A stretch of DNA of 64,000 bases. Source: Limnoperna fortunei. Lineage: Eukaryota; Mollusca; Bivalvia; Mytilida; Modiolidae. The stretch is taken from assembly GCA_944474755.1 (NCBI GenBank), contig OX104113.1, forward strand, positions 51,103,644 through 51,167,643, written 5' to 3'. Below are positions 50,163-62,002 of this stretch, piece after piece; the stretch's first letter is position 1; every line of letters begins with the position of its first letter. The notes beneath the pieces were generated by a model. That model ran no database searches. It was not told the origin of the DNA and saw only the letters and a list, made by a program, of their open reading frames with translations. Both the position numbers and the translations under genes were made by a program.

Positions 50163-50308
50163 ACTCTTGCACATTTGTGTCTGCTGGCAACCTGCATTAT
50201 AAAACTACGAATGATGCAATAATTTATTTCATAGGAACATGCAGAGCCCCGTACTATTATAACGCTGAATCAAACATTAGAAAAAGAAATAATAGACCAG
50301 TACCCTAA
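50163..50308 (+). pseudogene. VWD-like exon remnant
   Basis: After the acceptor TTCTAATTGCAG, phase 1 reads DSCTFVSAGNLHYKTTN, then IYFIGTCRAPYYYNAE, ending at TAA 50306-50308. This matches the start of a VWD domain (C-x-F/A, HY, F-x-GTC). It follows the decayed cassette array directly, as a repeat-to-VWD junction would in a rearranged paralogue. The end is truncated and has no donor. Confidence 0.6.
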
Positions 50309-50309
50309 A

Positions 50310-51699
50310 ATACCCAACCAGATGTAGATTTTGGGAAAAATAATTTGTACTGTAATGTCTTTTGTTAAATGTATAGGACTCATACTGATTCAAACTTCTA
50401 ATGTAGCAGTTTGATGGTTACAGATAAAACGAATATGTGTTCTCTAAGCAGATGATGAATCTTATTTTTATTTATCAGCAATTTCCCGAAAGTTTGCAAT
50501 TGCATTTACATTGTAACTTAGAAACGCTATCTACTCCTGAAGTCACCATGTACAAGTTGTTTATTTTGCTTCTTTTTACAAATCACCTTCTGTATAACAA
50601 AATAGGATTTTCGGTTTCATTTAATGTACCTTGTGATATTTACCCCAGTTACGACTAGAAAAAATCTTTTCGTGCAATTTGAATTAAGCTTTTTTCCCTG
50701 TAGTTTCTTTGTGTTGAGGTTATTGTATTTGCTAATGAATACTAGTAAATTTGTATATACACTCAACGACTTAATACTCCGTCTGTATTGCATGGATTGT
50801 GTTATTTACTGCCTTCTTTAAATGAACAACTTTCAACAATTATTCTCATCTTTCAAGTAAATTAATTCATCAAAAACAATTGATTTAATTTGGGAAGTTT
50901 ATAAGTATTTTTATAAGATTTACTTAGTAAAACTAATGTGAAGAAGTGCTGAATTACTATAATATCACAGAGTAATATTATCTTTTATAACTTATATACA
51001 GGACATAAAGGAATAAATTATTATGCAAAATTCAATTTAAAACTTAAGATTGTAGAAACTTTTACTGAAGAATGTTATTAACTTATTATGTTCAAAAGGT
51101 TGATATTATGTAAAAGATATTACCGAGCCAAAATTGTGGAATTCACATGGTTCTCTACATCGTGCTATCGGTGAATAAATATAATGTAGGTACAAAGCAA
51201 AACAATGTATTGACACTCGTCGCTCACACACTATAAGAAAACAGTAAACGAGACAAAACAATGTTTTGTCATAATACGCCTATGTTCCGTACTATCAAAT
51301 TAGCATGCTTATATAGAACAAATATGCTAAATTTCGAGGAAATATAACATCGCATTTGAAGTAAAGAATACGGGGTTAGCTATATTAAACGTAATTTCGT
51401 AGTGTCTATTAAAGATGAAATCATCACTGCTCCAGAAATTGGATACACGTTCATTAATGAGATCTTGTTGGCTGCATCAATTATATTTATTAGTATATAA
51501 CACAGACGTAGCATGTTTTTTTAATGATTTATAAACAAAGTCAGTAAAAAGATGCAAACTGCTTTCGTAAACAGTAAATTGTATTGTGTAAGAAGTGAAT
51601 GTATGAAATTTAACGGCACATTGTTTCAATACAATATATCAAAGGTTATGAAAGAAGGTTGCAGATTTTTTTTAATTTAATGAAATTTAAATTTTTATA
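50310..51699. other. Intergenic, nothing recognised
   Basis: About 1.4 kb of AT-rich sequence with no exon, repeat end or RNA gene that I can support. Confidence 0.5.
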
Positions 51700-52320
51700 C
51701 GCTTGTCGAAGACGGTCGTATTATGGGAACACTCATGGCGGGCGGCGAACAGGGGCGGGCGAACGGTGTCCATAGCGATCCACAGCGATGTCCGCTCTCT
51801 AACTAGACAGTTGTTGTCTGATCTTCATGAAACGTGGGGAAAATGTTTTTGGCATAATATCTCGGCCAAGTTTTTTAACCAGAGAAATCAATTCAGCCAC
51901 TTCCGAGTTATGGATTTATTTATAAAAAAATGGCAAATTCGCCTTGTTATCCGATCTTCATGAAAATTATGGAAAATGTTTATGGGCATAATATCTCGAA
52001 CAAGATTGATACCAGCCAAATTGCTTCAGCCAATTTAGAGTTATGGCCCTTTATGTAAACAAACAATAGCAAATGTTGTACGATTTTCATGAAACTTGGG
52101 AAAAATGTTTATGAGCATAATATCTCGACCAAGATTAATAACCAGCCAAACTGCTTCAGCCATTTCAGAGTTATGGCCCTTAATAAAAAATGGCAAAATT
52201 CACCTTGCCCGCTTTCTAAATCAAACAGTTGTTGTCCGATCTTCATGAAACTTGGGGAAAATGTTTATGGGGATGTAAATAGTATAAAGGAAACCATGTC
52301 ATTGGGTCAAACTGTGTAAA
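51700..52320. repeat. Four-unit tandem repeat of about 130-155 bp
   Basis: A GATCTTCATGAAA...GGAAAATGTTT block starts at 51820, 51953, 52082 and 52238. Each is followed by CATAATATCTCG..CAAG, an ACCAGCCAAATTGCTTCAGCC-like stretch and GAGTTATGG. The sequence is more GC-rich than its surroundings. It is probably the internal repeat of a transposon; the family is not identified. Confidence 0.75.
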
Positions 52321-54299
52321 ATCATATTTCAAAATAAAAATTTATATTAAAACAATTATTGTTCACAAATGAAACAAAATTTTCCAAGGCGTATTTTTTG
52401 GCACTTGTCTGTATAATAGTCTGATTTTTTTAATTTATTTATTCAAGGTTTTATAGAAATCAAGTTTGTGCTATCTGGCATTTTTAACAGGCGATTAATT
52501 TCAGGAAATTTGCAATAAGAAATTAATTTTAAATGTAAAGAACGAAAAACATAAAAAAATAAGTTATTAATAATATGAAGCACTCATTAGATTTTTATTA
52601 ATATTTTATTTAAGGTAAAATTTTCAGTTAACTTTTAATTGTAAAAGAAATAAAAATAGTTGTGATACATTTAACAAAATCTCTATTAGTTTTATTTTGT
52701 TTTGTTAAGTCTGTTTACTTTACAGGTAAGTTAGCTGTGTTGTTGCACTTCCACATTACTACCTTGACTATGAAAATGTTCAGATAACTTTCACTGGACG
52801 GTTAATAAGTATTCGCAATATTGCATGTAACATAGAGGTAATATACGATTGTAGACACATGGCAATTGTTGATGTGTTCCATTTGCCGCTTTCTCTGGGC
52901 TCCTTACTGTAATATGTGGAAATTGTAATAGACAGGCCTTGGATGAAAGGGCATCGTCTTATAATATAGGCAAAAACCCCAAAAATCATTGTATAATCGG
53001 AAAGCGTCTAATACCTCAAATGATACGTAAGTTTTTGCCTTCTAAAAATCTCCCTTTTCGAAAGCAGATTTTTTAACGTTTTCAGACCAAGTTTCGCATA
53101 AAAGCAAAACAAGGATTCTAGCTCCTTTGAAGAGCATAATCTAGGAATATTTTTCAATACAGAAAAAACAAACTTAAAACAGGAACAAAAACAAAGAAAT
53201 AACTTACCAGAGTTTAAGCTATTTTCAAACAAAATAAGGCACATGGACCTTCGACTTTACTCTGTAACATGGATGATGGCGATTCCGTCAACATAGTAAA
53301 TCACAATACAAATTCCACAAACATTTCGGATCATACAGACACAAACCAGTCACAAATTTATTTGTTCATATCGCGGACAGCACACGGAGAATAGAATGGG
53401 ACATGCCCATGGTGACAATAAGACTCGAAAATGTCAAACTTTTCAAGATCGCAGAACATTAATGATTATCTTCTTCAATTTTCACCTCATCACAGCAACA
53501 AATATGCGCAAACCATAAAATGAAATACAGTAGCAGAAATTAATTCTGCTTCTGACCACACTGCAAGGTCACATTTGGCGAAGTCAAACCACGTGATGAC
53601 GTGTATTCCGTCTAGAGGCACCAATGGGGAATCAAAGGCAGTACAATGCTATTAAATGATTTCATACACTGCATGCCCGCAAAAGCAGGAAACTCCGCAA
53701 TTGAAATCTAGGATACCAGACCATTATAAAATATACCAAATACCAAAATACGGCAAACACGGGTAGCCAGACAAATGACAATTTTATGGATACGGGAACA
53801 TTTTCTGGATTAAACACGTCAAACTGGCACCTGCAAAATTATGCAGACCAGGATTTTAGCCTGAATTTCCAGAAGGACAATAGTCAGACTTGGACACATG
53901 ACACACGGTCTGTCCCTGGAATTAACACTCAGGCTTCCCAATTAACGTTTCAAGGCATCGCTGACGGTGATTTGCAGGGTATAGACCACGGCTCGACACA
54001 TCACGCGTCTCCTGGCTACGTACGCGATATTGTGAGGCTGAATAGGAAGCATAAGAGCCTGACAACGGAGCAACCGTAGAATGGCCGGATTACATCTGTT
54101 ATTTTGAACAGGTGGCCTTGTGAAATCGGTGGTCCGATCAAGAAAAGGCAGCCCAATTGGCAATGAATTTAAGGGGGGAATCGTACAATGTGTTTTAATC
54201 GAGCTCTCAAGTGATAATTTGTCGGATTTTGAGGCATTAAAATCAGCATCGATGCCACTTTTTTCACACACGGAGCGCGAAACATCATACAGATATTAA

Positions 54300-54830
54300 T
54301 TTAGAAACAGGCGTAGGTTTCCTGGCGAGTCTGGCACAGAATACGGGTTCGCTATAAAACGATTAGGAGGTCGTGCATTTCCGACAATTCCGTCTGATAT
54401 GCGTGAAAGTTTGATCGTAGAGCAGTACCTTTTAGGCTTCAGTAATCCGAAATTAAAGCGTCACATCCAGTTTTCTCACCCTGCAACACTTGATCGGGCA
54501 ATCTTTTTTGCTGTGGAATTCGAAGCTTTCGAAGCGAGCTATAACGCTTTGCGCAAACCGAAACCAGGGCGTGCACCAGTAATGGCACTGGCTGGAATGA
54601 CACCGAAGGCAGACCGCAAAAAATTGTGGCGATTGAGGATTTTATCAGGGACGTCCAGCACTCTCTTCAAAACCTCATGAATAAAAAGAGGGTAGTTAAC
54701 GCGAACGGCAGAAATGACATTGGGCTGAATATACCAGCTAGGAACAAGAGAAGCATTCAATGCTATTTCTGTAAAAAGAACGGAAATCTGTGACGTCACT
54801 GCCCCGATAGACAATGCACCAAATATAGAC
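54300..54830 (+). pseudogene. gag relic with degenerate CCHC knuckle
   Basis: The frame at 54399-54680 and upstream contains the gypsy gag pattern: MRESLIVEQYLLGFSNPKLK followed by a P-x-TLDRAIFFAVEFEAFEA segment. A CCHC knuckle follows at 54761-54802 in another frame (CYFCKKNGN), with the His replaced by Asn and a stop codon inside. It cannot be translated as one protein. Confidence 0.65.
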
Positions 54831-55019
54831 ACTAGTATTCACAACGACCAGAATATTGATGTGACCAACGACTGCATTTTAAAATAAAGTCGGCTGTGTT
54901 TGGGGCCGCGGACACCGCCAAGGAGAAAACTAAAACTTGTTATGAATTTGTTAATAGGCCTAATATTATTTCAGCCAATGTTTATAGAAATTGTTGGTTA
55001 TATAGAAAGTTATGTTGGA

Positions 55020-55510
55020 AAATGTTGATATATTAATGCTTGTGGCTACCGGGTCGGCTGTTACTATAATTTCAAAAGAAGTTTTTAATACTGTAAACTT
55101 GACATCGGGTATTTTAAAGTGTCCGAGGTTGCGTGTACGTTAACGACTCCGGATGGAGATCTCATGGAAATCATTGGACAGACGCAATTAGCTATACGAT
55201 TGGGCAATATGGCCTTTTGCAGAATGTTATCGTGGCGGAATTAGGTGATATACAGGGTATACTTGGAATAGATTTCCTCGCTGCGAACGGTGTTACTATA
55301 GACACGGGCAAAGGATTGATGAAAGCAGGCCATTTTAAATCCATGATTACTAATCAAATTAAGACTATTTGCGCGAGGGTTACAATATCTGAGATCGCGA
55401 GCGTTCCCGCCAGGTCCGAGATGTACGTACGCGGAAAACTTAGAATAACGCCAAATATAACGTTCGAAAGTATCTTGGAACCAGAAGTAGGCTTTAAGGG
55501 AGAGAAACAT
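55020..55510 (+). pseudogene. Retroviral-type aspartic protease relic
   Basis: At 55,022-55,080 the sequence reads LVATGSAVTIIS, the place of the DTG-S active site, with Asp changed to Ala. The C-terminal half follows in another frame (GILGIDFLAANG, about 55,255-55,295), so there is a frameshift as well as an active-site loss. Confidence 0.65.
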
Positions 55511-55762
55511 GTGTTGATATAAAAGTCGATTGTACGGTCTGAATATTCTGAAATAATGTTTTCAGTCTTATACCCAGGACGAAGTCATTCTAAAAAGGAA
55601 TACTGAGGTCGAGAAGGTCCAGACGGTTGACAAGATTTATAACGCTTACATTGAACCAAGGATAGCAGCTAACAGGTCCGAGACTAAGCCTCTCGACCAT
55701 ATGAGACCACTTGTTGCGGAGGTCTCGGATAGATTGTCTGAAAATGAGAGAAGTCAAAGATT

Positions 55763-56400
55763 TTGTTCCAAAAGGGGATGGGCCTGTACCAGAATGTCAG
55801 CTGCTCAGTTTTCTTGAGACATTGGGAGAAGAGGCATGTAGAAAGAACAATTAAATATGAGTGCCCTGTGACAATCAGTAAAACCATGACCAAGAGGAGA
55901 TCAGATGTGAAACACCATATCAAACAGAAACACCTAGGAACATATGAAATCATTACTGCAGACCTGTTCAAGAAGTGTTCGCATGGGTAGTAGAAGCCAC
56001 CAACTATGTAGATCCCATCTTCTACTCGTACCAAGGAAGAAAGGCAACGGCATCGAAGCCAACGCCTGTCAAAACCTTAATCTATGTTCCTGCCACAACG
56101 GCTACCGTTACGTCAGCTCCTGACACAGTCAAACCTGGTACCGCAACCTCTGTCACAACCTCTTCGCTACCTTTTTGTGCTACCTCCATTTTTATACCAA
56201 GTAATTCCACTCTAATGGATGTTGATTTGTCGGTACATTATGTCAACGATGATGATGTGAACTTTACTGTAAAACTTACTGAAAAGACGAGGTTATCTGT
56301 AGAGGAGTACAAGGCTCGAGGTAAGCCTTTTGTCCCGATGCTAACACAAACTGCTATTGAGATGCAGTCCGTGGCAGATGACTCCGTTCGTAAGTAACTT
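55763..56400 (+). other. Open segments with a C2H2 zinc-finger-like stretch, origin unclear
   Basis: Frame 55763-55990 has a Cys/His arrangement (RHWEKRHVERTIKYEC, then RSDVKHHIKQKH) like a decayed C2H2 finger. Frame 55975-56397 is Thr/Ser/Pro-rich and then reads RLSVEEYKARGKPFVPM. They lie where pol should be in the LTR element. I do not recognise them; they may be captured or foreign transposon sequence. Confidence 0.35.
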
Positions 56401-57639
56401 CAGTTACCGGTAATATCATCCATAACATCTCTCTACCTACACTTCCACTTTTCCGTTCCAACCAAGATCAGGAAACACAGACCAGCAACATGGACGTAAA
56501 TGATCTGTACTTCCCACCGATACTAAACAACATCACAAAATTAGAAGAATACTTAAGGTTACTCTGTAATACCATGGACCATGTTGGGCGATCGAAGGAG
56601 TCTGCCAAGATATAACTGTCAAAACTCAGGATAACATAACCGTCCATAGAGACTGAACCCAGGAAAGGAGAAGGTTTGAGGCAGATAACCGAGAACTAAA
56701 AAAAGAACTCTCAGAATTGAAATGGAGGCACGACGTATTTGGAACTATAGAAATGTAATGTTTAATACTGCAATTAAGAGGCAGTTTGTAGGAAATTTAC
56801 TGCTATTGAGATGCACTCCCGGACTATATACTACTGCTGTCCTGCTATTGAGATGCAGTTTAGGAAGGTTGTTATTCTATCCTTTATTTGGTGATATTTA
56901 CTGTCCGTCCATAATATGAACTTGTTATTCCTTCCATATTATTTGACAATTACTTAAAATTCCGTAACACATTGTTGACATTCTTAATTCCGTCCGTTAT
57001 TCAAATGTTTGATAATGACATTATGTCCTGTTGAAAAAATTAATATAATGTTGGTTATTTTTATATGATGTGACATTCCTGCTTTTGGGATTTAATATAT
57101 CCGTAGGTTTGTAAAAGAATGGATATTTGTGAACTTTAATTTGATCGTTGTTGTCATTGTAATAATTTATATGCTCTTTTATTGTAAAAAGGGCTAATGT
57201 ACTCATAGAAATACATTAGGCCTTAAGAAGGGATGTGATAGTTTTTATTTACATCCGGGGTGTGGTCGGGATTGGGCACCGGCCGAGATATCTCTTTTGG
57301 TATTGAAGTATTTGACCCGGCCGGGCACTCTGACTCGGAACGAAGCAGACGACGCCAACTGGAATCTTTGGCTATCTTTCTCATAAAATTATTTTTTTTA
57401 AAAGGTGAGACACCACACTAATTTTATGTATTAAAATTATGTATTACTATTCATGTTCATGCCACATTTTACTGGTTTTGTTGTCAACAAACTATAAGTT
57501 TCTGCAAAGAGCCAACAATTACATATGGTATACTGCCCTGCCGATATAAAAGTACTGTACAACAATATTACGCAACATTTATTTTCTTGGAATAATTGAG
57601 GGAGCATTCAATTCTAAACAACAAACCGTTTATTTCAGA

Positions 57640-58082
57640 CACGGGGGGGGGGGGGGTAACTTGGTATATATTGGGTAATACGGATGTGCGGCCCGAATAG
57701 GTCACTTTTTTACCTCTCCAAAATATATGAATAGGTAGCTTTTTTCATTGGAAAAATATATCATTGGGTAGTTGTAAATTATCTAAATATATCCATGCCT
57801 CAATTCTCATCTTAAGCATGCTAAGCCTATGTAAAGCACAGTGATTTTACAAACAAAGTGTTCCATTAACATCACTTGATCATTTTGGTAGTGAATGGAC
57901 TATTTTGCCAATGGGGATGTGCTGTATTAAAATATATGAATAGGTCTGATTTAATCATTCAATATATGAATAAGTCCCGTTTTATAACGTCCAAAATATA
58001 TGAATAGGGTGGGTTTTCAAATCTCCGTCCGCAGACCTGTACCTAAAAGTATCCTTAGTTACCCCCCCCCCCCCCCCCCGTG
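57640..58082. mobile_element. 443-bp hAT-type MITE with G-tract terminal inverted repeats
   Basis: It is flanked by an 8-bp duplication, ATTTCAGA (57632-57639 and 58083-58090). The left end is CAC followed by 14 G and TAACT. The right end, on the other strand, is CAC followed by 18 G and TAACT. An 8-bp duplication and ends beginning CA fit the hAT superfamily. The interior has no ORF and repeats AAAATATATGAATAGG several times. Confidence 0.88.
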
Positions 58083-58345
58083 ATTTCAGATTTAATGAGG
58101 GACTGAAACTGTTTATGTCGTAATATTTGTTCGTCAGTAATGACTATTGTAGATTACACTATTTGTTGTGAGTTCATGCGAAACTATATACATTGAATTC
58201 AAATCCCACACTGATGTAAATAATTAAATAAAATGCTTGAAAAGCTTTAGGACACGAATAGTGTTTTGAGGTCAGCGTAAAAATTTTTCACGATATCAGT
58301 TTTGAAAGATATTTTTGTAACTATGTATTTATATGACTATTTCAG

Positions 58346-58400
58346 AGAAGGGTATCAAAAAATATGTGCGTTTGTAATCCAGTGTTTCAACCTGTCTAGG
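58346..58400 (+). pseudogene. Relic of the EGF-like exon
   Basis: After GACTATTTCAG, the sequence shares ATCAAAAAATATGTGCGTTT and AACCTGTC with the EGF exon at 29723-29821 but lacks its first and middle parts. It is the second sign, after 47.4-50.3 kb, of a decayed paralogue of the upstream gene. Confidence 0.75.
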
Positions 58401-58569
58401 GTTAATTGACTCATAGTGTACAAAATAAATGCATGCAATGACGATATTTATTTTGTCATTGTAGTCTCTGTAACGCCAAAATAGTGTAAAGCCTTATCAT
58501 TTGTTTTGCATTCATTTGAATCTTTTTTGTAAATATATGTTTTAAACACTAAATTTTATTGAATTTCAG

Positions 58570-59020
58570 AAGAGTACACCTGTAATAGACTTACCGTATC
58601 GGGACGTTTGCTTTTTTTCCAAAATGCTTGACTGGGGCCAGTGATCAACCCACAGAGCTGCCCATCGTGTCCCCAGGCGGCGGAATTGTGAAGCCCTCTC
58701 GTTTTTAATACGGAAAGCCTGATCGAGGACAGTAGTGGGTAAGTGTTTGAAGTATGCTACGCTCCTTGCACGATAAAGACCCCTTTTGTAGATTTTGAAA
58801 ATGAGTAGGCTAATTGTAGCCACTACAACAGGCTAAATTATCTGCCCTACCTATTACCACATACTTTTTCAGTGCCAGTCAAAATTTTGATCCTGTTGTC
58901 TTATCCCTTTTTAAATTGGATTTTTTATTGCTGACTTCGTCTTGTCAATATTATATGGCTAAAATATCGCTTGCTAGAAGTTAAGCAAACAGTCAATCAA
59001 TCAATCAATCAATCTAAAAT
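58570..59020. mobile_element. Retroposon-like fragment with (CAAT)n tail
   Basis: It has GC content above its surroundings and ends GCTAGAAGTTAAGCAAACAG followed by five CAAT units at 58994-59013, a common end for mollusc SINEs and LINEs. The body is not one of the SINE family above, and the start is not defined. Confidence 0.45.
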
Positions 59021-59039
59021 GGTAGAAAAGTAAACGATA

Positions 59040-59290
59040 ATATGAAATATTATTCATTATAAAGGCAACCTTTTCATAGTATATGTTTTATGTAAGTATA
59101 TCTCACAAAACTTTAAAATACTAGTAGATGAAAATATTATGCTCTATCCCCGTCGAATCACGCAAAACAGATCAAAATTGTTGCACATCTTTTTGACTGT
59201 GCTACGAATCCAGCGTTAAAAAGGTTTAAACAAGGAATTCTTGACATGGAATTCAAATAAGATAATGTCCAACGGATCTTACTGAATATC
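59040..59290 (+). repeat. Paralogue of intron sequence at about 30,930-31,180
   Basis: It shares, in order, TATGAAATATTATT, TTTAAAATACTA, CGTCGAAT, CAGATCAAAATTG, CAGCGTTAAA, CAAGGA and ATAAGAT with the intron that follows the EGF exon of the main gene. It lies the expected side of the EGF relic at 58346, so it belongs to the same decayed paralogue. Confidence 0.7.
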
Positions 59291-59817
59291 TGTACAAGTG
59301 ACATTTCCCGGGGAAAGAACCCGAGATTAAAAATAAACGATTATTTTCACGTTTGATTTACTAGGATTTCTGTAAATATTTCAACCCTATATTTATAATA
59401 AATCATGATAACAGGTACATTTTGGTAATTTCTTTTACGCTGCCTTCTAATTATAAATTATGTTTATTGAATATTGAAGTCGCTAATTTCGTTTCCGTTG
59501 TGAACCAGCTATCAATGCAGTCTTCCAACAATGTGAAATGCATATTTTTTTCATTATTTCGAGTCAGAATGTTTACTGAAAATATAACTGAAATATTTTC
59601 GTTTAATTTCTTTCGTCAGAGCATAAGGAACAAAAGCACAGACAACTTACTTGCCTGTGTCGCAGCAAAGTTAAACAAAAAAAAAAACATTTTTCAGTGT
59701 ATACCTAACTAAGAGTGCAACATAATAAGAATACTTCGCATAAAATTTGTGAATAATTTCTTAGTTGGTTGACCGTGACTCAGGTGATTGGGGTTCAGTA
59801 CCACTAGGATTTGGTTT

Positions 59818-59940
59818 GTTTGAATGGTGTTTAGCGCATTTTTCAGCAATTTTTCACCTGTAGCGTCCAGTTGTTATTGGGGTGAGGGAGAGTACCTGAA
59901 GAAAACCCTCGACCTACGGTAGTAAAATTGGAAATCATTG
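59818..59940 (-). mobile_element. 3' half of a SINE abutting the LINE
   Basis: On the minus strand it has the core and 3' end of the SINE family (counterparts of TTTACTACCG and AACTGGACGC..AGG, then GCTAAACACCATTCAAAC). Its 5' half is absent because LINE sequence begins at once, suggesting that the LINE inserted into the SINE or that the two were joined. Confidence 0.75.
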
Positions 59941-60065
59941 TTTATATCTTTATTCTCGTAAAGCCAACGTTACATTGGTACAGAGAAAATACACAAGCAA
60001 TAGTTTAAACACACATACAAACTATTTACAATATATACAACTAAGAAAACTGTGCGCATTCGATT

Positions 60066-60600
60066 TTAGCCAGGGGCACTGAAACAACAACAAATATGTT
60101 TGATAAAATCACACAGTTTTCTTAACAACGACTGCTTTGTGGTAGACATTATCTCACCAAATTTAAAAGTGTTGTGTCGCGTGGTATATCTAGGAAGATA
60201 CAGGTTTCTTTGCTCTGAGAAAAATGCGCATTCCAGTATATAGTGATATTCATCACCAATTTTTGAACAGATACATAAATTACAGTGTCTTGCATTTCTA
60301 TCAACATTTCTCCATCTTCCAGTTTCAATAGGTAAATAGTGATTTGTTGTACGGAATTTACACACTCTTATTGCATCTGACGTGTTTAAAATACTAAGGT
60401 AATCTTCAAATCCAAATTTTGTCTTGAAGATTCTATAATTTGTTGCTTTTGGAGAATTATTAATTTTCGTGTGCCAATTTTGAATAAACTGGTCAAGCAG
60501 TCGTTGTTTTATAATAACTTTTAAATTATCAGCTGACATAAAAACCTCACTGTTCCATATATTTGTAAACCCACATTCATTAAAAATTCTATGTACATAT
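60066..60600 (-). pseudogene. LINE ORF2, C-terminal part
   Basis: It continues after the frameshift as WLKYVHRIFNECGF, then MSADNLKVIIKQ to the stop at 60066. It contains a Cys/His group, CNLCICSKIGDEYHYILEC, like the C-terminal zinc-binding motif (C-x2-C...H...C) of many LINEs. Confidence 0.85.
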
Positions 60601-60601
60601 T

Positions 60602-62002
60602 TTAACCAAGGAAAAAATGCACTTTGTTGTCTTTCATAGAAAATTTTACATAGCTTATACAGTACAACTGATATCTTTGTTTACCCATTATAAGTCTTCC
60701 CCAAAATGATACCATTCGTAATTTTATATCCAAATCTAACGAGTATCGGCCAAGTTCTCCATATATCATGTAGGTAGGAGTCGCCATTTTCAGATTTAGT
60801 AGTATTTTACAGAATTTTAGGTGTATTTTTTCCAGTATATCAGTTTTCCCAAAACCCCAGACCTCACAGCCATATAGCAAAATTGGTTTTACAACTTTAT
60901 CAAATAGGCCTAGTTGAATTTTTAAGGGCAATTTATATAGTCTACCAAGTTTTAGAATTTCATACATGGCCTTTAGTGCTTTGTCTGCAAGTTGTTTCTT
61001 CGTTGAATCAAAGTTACAAGTTTCTGTGAAAATAACCCCGAGGTAATTAAAGTCCTTGACGATTTCTAATTCAATATTTTGATACAAAAATCGAACGTTT
61101 GGATTTACTTTTCCCATGCCAAATACCATTATTTTAGTTTTATCTACATTTACTTTCATCTTCCATGTTTCACAATATTCACCAAATGCAGTTAACTGAT
61201 TTTGGAGATTTTCTGCCGACTCCGCTAATAGAACAGTATTGTCGGCGTACAGAAGTATAAATATTTTTAAATACAAATCTAATCCTTCCTCTATCTCACA
61301 TTCAATACTTTGCAGACCATTAACATTTTTTGTAATCAAAAAGTTTTCTAAATCATTCAGAAAAAGCGAGAACAGAAAAGGTGACAGATTTTCTCCCTGT
61401 CTTACTCCATTGTCACAACTGAAATACTCAGAAATTTCATTATTGTATGATAGACAAGATTTTATGTTAGAATACATGTTAAAAATCACATTGTACATTT
61501 TACCATTTATATTATTTAGTAACATTTTGTAAAAAAGACCTTCTCTCCAAACCCTGTCGAAGGCTTTTTCAAAGTCAATGAACGCACAGTACATTTTTTT
61601 CTTTTTTGATTTAAATAATTGGAACAACGAAAAAATTGTTAATACATTGTCAATAGTTGAATAGTTTGGACGAAATCCTGCTTGGTTTTCTTTCATTAAT
61701 TGAAATTGTTCAGAAAAATCAGTGAGTCTGGAATTCAAGATGGCAGTAAAAAGTTTTCCCAAACAGCTTACAATTGTTATGGGTCGATAATTTTTGGGAT
61801 CATTTATGTTCCCTTTATTTTTGTAAATTGGTTTAATAACCCCTGTTAACCAAGAGCTTGGTAAGATTCCGGTATCAAAAATTATGTTGAAAAGTTTTTC
61901 ATACACTTTTATGAATTTATGTGACGTACATTTAATGTATTCGTTAACAATGTTATCTTCACCAGAAGCTTTATCATTTTTCAATTTTGAAATACATATC
62001 AT
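60602..62002 (-). pseudogene. LINE ORF2, reverse transcriptase part
   Basis: 466 codons with the RT motifs in order: LKNDKASGEDNI, PIYKNKG, NYRPITIVSCLGKLF, NQAGFRP, AFIDFEKAFDRVW, GVRQGENLSP and then YADN where functional enzymes have YADD (61238-61249). Loss of that Asp removes a catalytic metal ligand. The frame ends at a shift near 60,605. Confidence 0.92.

Larger units (their letters stand above)
53269..57420 (+). mobile_element. Decayed Ty3/gypsy-type LTR retrotransposon, gag-protease only
   Basis: The order on the plus strand is gag-like segment, zinc-knuckle relic and aspartic-protease relic. A purine-rich AAGAAGGGA follows, with TGTGATAG at 57,234, the layout of a polypurine tract and 3' LTR start. 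No reverse transcriptase, RNase H or integrase is seen between protease and the candidate LTR, and no matching 5' LTR is recognised. Both outer borders are uncertain. Confidence 0.6.

Noticed and set aside
53942..54271. 109-codon and other minus-strand ORFs in the LTR element
   Set aside because: The gag and protease similarity is on the plus strand; these are antisense shadows.
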